In this document: positions 5,272 through 5,842 of the stretch, in pieces
Position numbering within the stretch: the first letter of the stretch is position 1
Layout: each line of letters opens with the position of its first letter
Source: Planctomycetota bacterium
Lineage (GTDB): Bacteria; Planctomycetota; UBA1135; JALUZX01
NCBI GenBank assembly: GCA_027011425.1
Contig: JALUZX010000768.1
Location: 1 to 5,842, forward strand
DNA length: 5,842 nt
Reading direction: 5' to 3'
The notes under the pieces: model-generated
Databases searched by the model: none
The model's input: only the letters and a program-made list of their open reading frames with translations
What the model was told of the DNA's origin: nothing
Program-made: the position numbers and the translations under genes

Positions 5272-5842
5272 AAGACCGGATCATCAGCAAAACGGAATTG
5301 GTCGCCCAGAGGGTGAAAGTCGAGGGTTCCAGGACAAGAAACTGGGCCTGGACAGGCCTGTCCAGGGGATACTTTGCGTTGATATTCAAGACGGCTCCAC
5401 CTGTTCCCCCCGGGGAAAGGATGGGCCCCGTCTTCCAGGCGAAGGGGACCACGAAAAGGGAACCAAGGCCGAAGGGATCCAGGGGGAAGTGACACCATCC
5501 GCTCCCCACGAAGAGGAGACCCGCGCTTCCAGGCCGTCCCCTCACCATGACACGGACCGTGCCCTTGCGGGCGGGCTTGCCCGAGAGCCAGGCGACGGGA
5601 GGCTTGGAGTTGGGATGAAAGAGAAAAGACCCAGGAGGCTTCACCTGGTAGGCCAAGCCGGGAAAGCCGCCCAGCATTCCCCCTTTGCCTCCCGCCAGAA
5701 CCGCCCCTTCGACCCTGATTTTCCCCAGCCTCACGTCCACGCCGGGACCGCCCTTCTTGCCCCAAAAGACCTTCCCCAGACGGGAACAGCCGTCCCCTCC
5801 ATTTCCGCCTGTGACCTTGCCGCCCAGGAGAAGGCACGTCCC
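5270..5842 (-). CDS. Glycine-rich, probably secreted protein with planctomycete-type C-terminal domain (5' end outside window)
   Basis: The last 190 codons of a gene that stays open to the right edge, so its start and any signal peptide are not visible. The first visible part (about residues 1-60 of the fragment) is glycine-rich, with GGKVTGGNGGDG, KKGGPGVDV and AVLAGGKGG spaced like turns of a right-handed parallel beta-helix. I associate this style with large planctomycete surface proteins. From about residue 85 to the end runs a beta-domain (GTVRVMVRGRPGSAGLLFVG, FPLDPFGLGSLFVVP, VQAQFLVLE, TNSVLL). It matches in layout the C-terminal domain of the neighbouring gene at 3920-5008, so the two proteins are probably partial paralogues or share a surface-associated module. 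The 261-base gap between them suggests separate transcripts. The internal GTG at 5740 is unlikely to be the true start because coding character continues upstream of it. The beta-helix call is inference from the repeat style. Confidence 0.75.
   Translation of the reverse strand, partial: GTCLLLGGKVTGGNGGDGCSRLGKVFWGKKGGPGVDVRLGKIRVEGAVLAGGKGGMLGGFPGLAYQVKPPGSFLFHPNSKPPVAWLSGKPARKGTVRVMVRGRPGSAGLLFVGSGWCHFPLDPFGLGSLFVVPFAWKTGPILSPGGTGGAVLNINAKYPLDRPVQAQFLVLEPSTFTLWATNSVLLMIRS

Noticed and set aside
3858..5837. A 659-codon minus-strand open frame spanning both secreted genes and the gap
   Set aside because: It runs in a different frame across two better-supported genes and their intergenic hairpins. 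Its Arg/Gly/Pro-rich translation shows no domain.

Overview
The window is GC-rich, tightly coded bacterial DNA with four protein-coding regions and one gene remnant. Two genes on the right (minus strand) carry secreted beta-rich domains that I recognise from Planctomycetota secretomes. The remnant resembles the C-terminus of a glycosidase-like family also common there. A planctomycete, probably from a little-cultured lineage, is therefore the best guess; this rests on remembered family patterns, not on a search.

Left half, plus strand. A long perfect hairpin (1-37) precedes an OmpR/PhoB-type response regulator (110-817). A 131-base gap follows, then a gene for an 870-residue exported protein built largely of helical repeats, with HEAT-like repeats at its C-terminus (949-3561). 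The gap is the most structured part of the window. Three exact CTTGAC copies repeat every 11 bp (813-840), with a degenerate fourth copy in phase. This is the tandem-repeat geometry bound by OmpR/PhoB regulators. After it comes a 9-bp inverted repeat (871-879/928-936) whose right arm ends one base before a strong Shine-Dalgarno sequence. The simplest reading is that the regulator controls the downstream exported protein, and possibly itself. No histidine kinase is visible.

Middle. The solenoid gene converges on the minus-strand remnant (3587-3919) across a GC-only 11-bp hairpin. The remnant keeps only about 75 residues of the C-terminus of a glycosidase-like protein. It begins immediately after, and in frame with, the TGA of the next minus-strand gene, which points to a deletion or insertion scar.

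Right half, minus strand. A secreted two-domain protein (3920-5008) and the 3' part of a glycine-rich secreted protein (5270 to beyond the window edge) share a related C-terminal domain. They are separated by 261 bases that hold several inverted repeats but no gene. No stretch over 300 bases lacks a gene. I saw no tRNA, rRNA, CRISPR array or insertion sequence.
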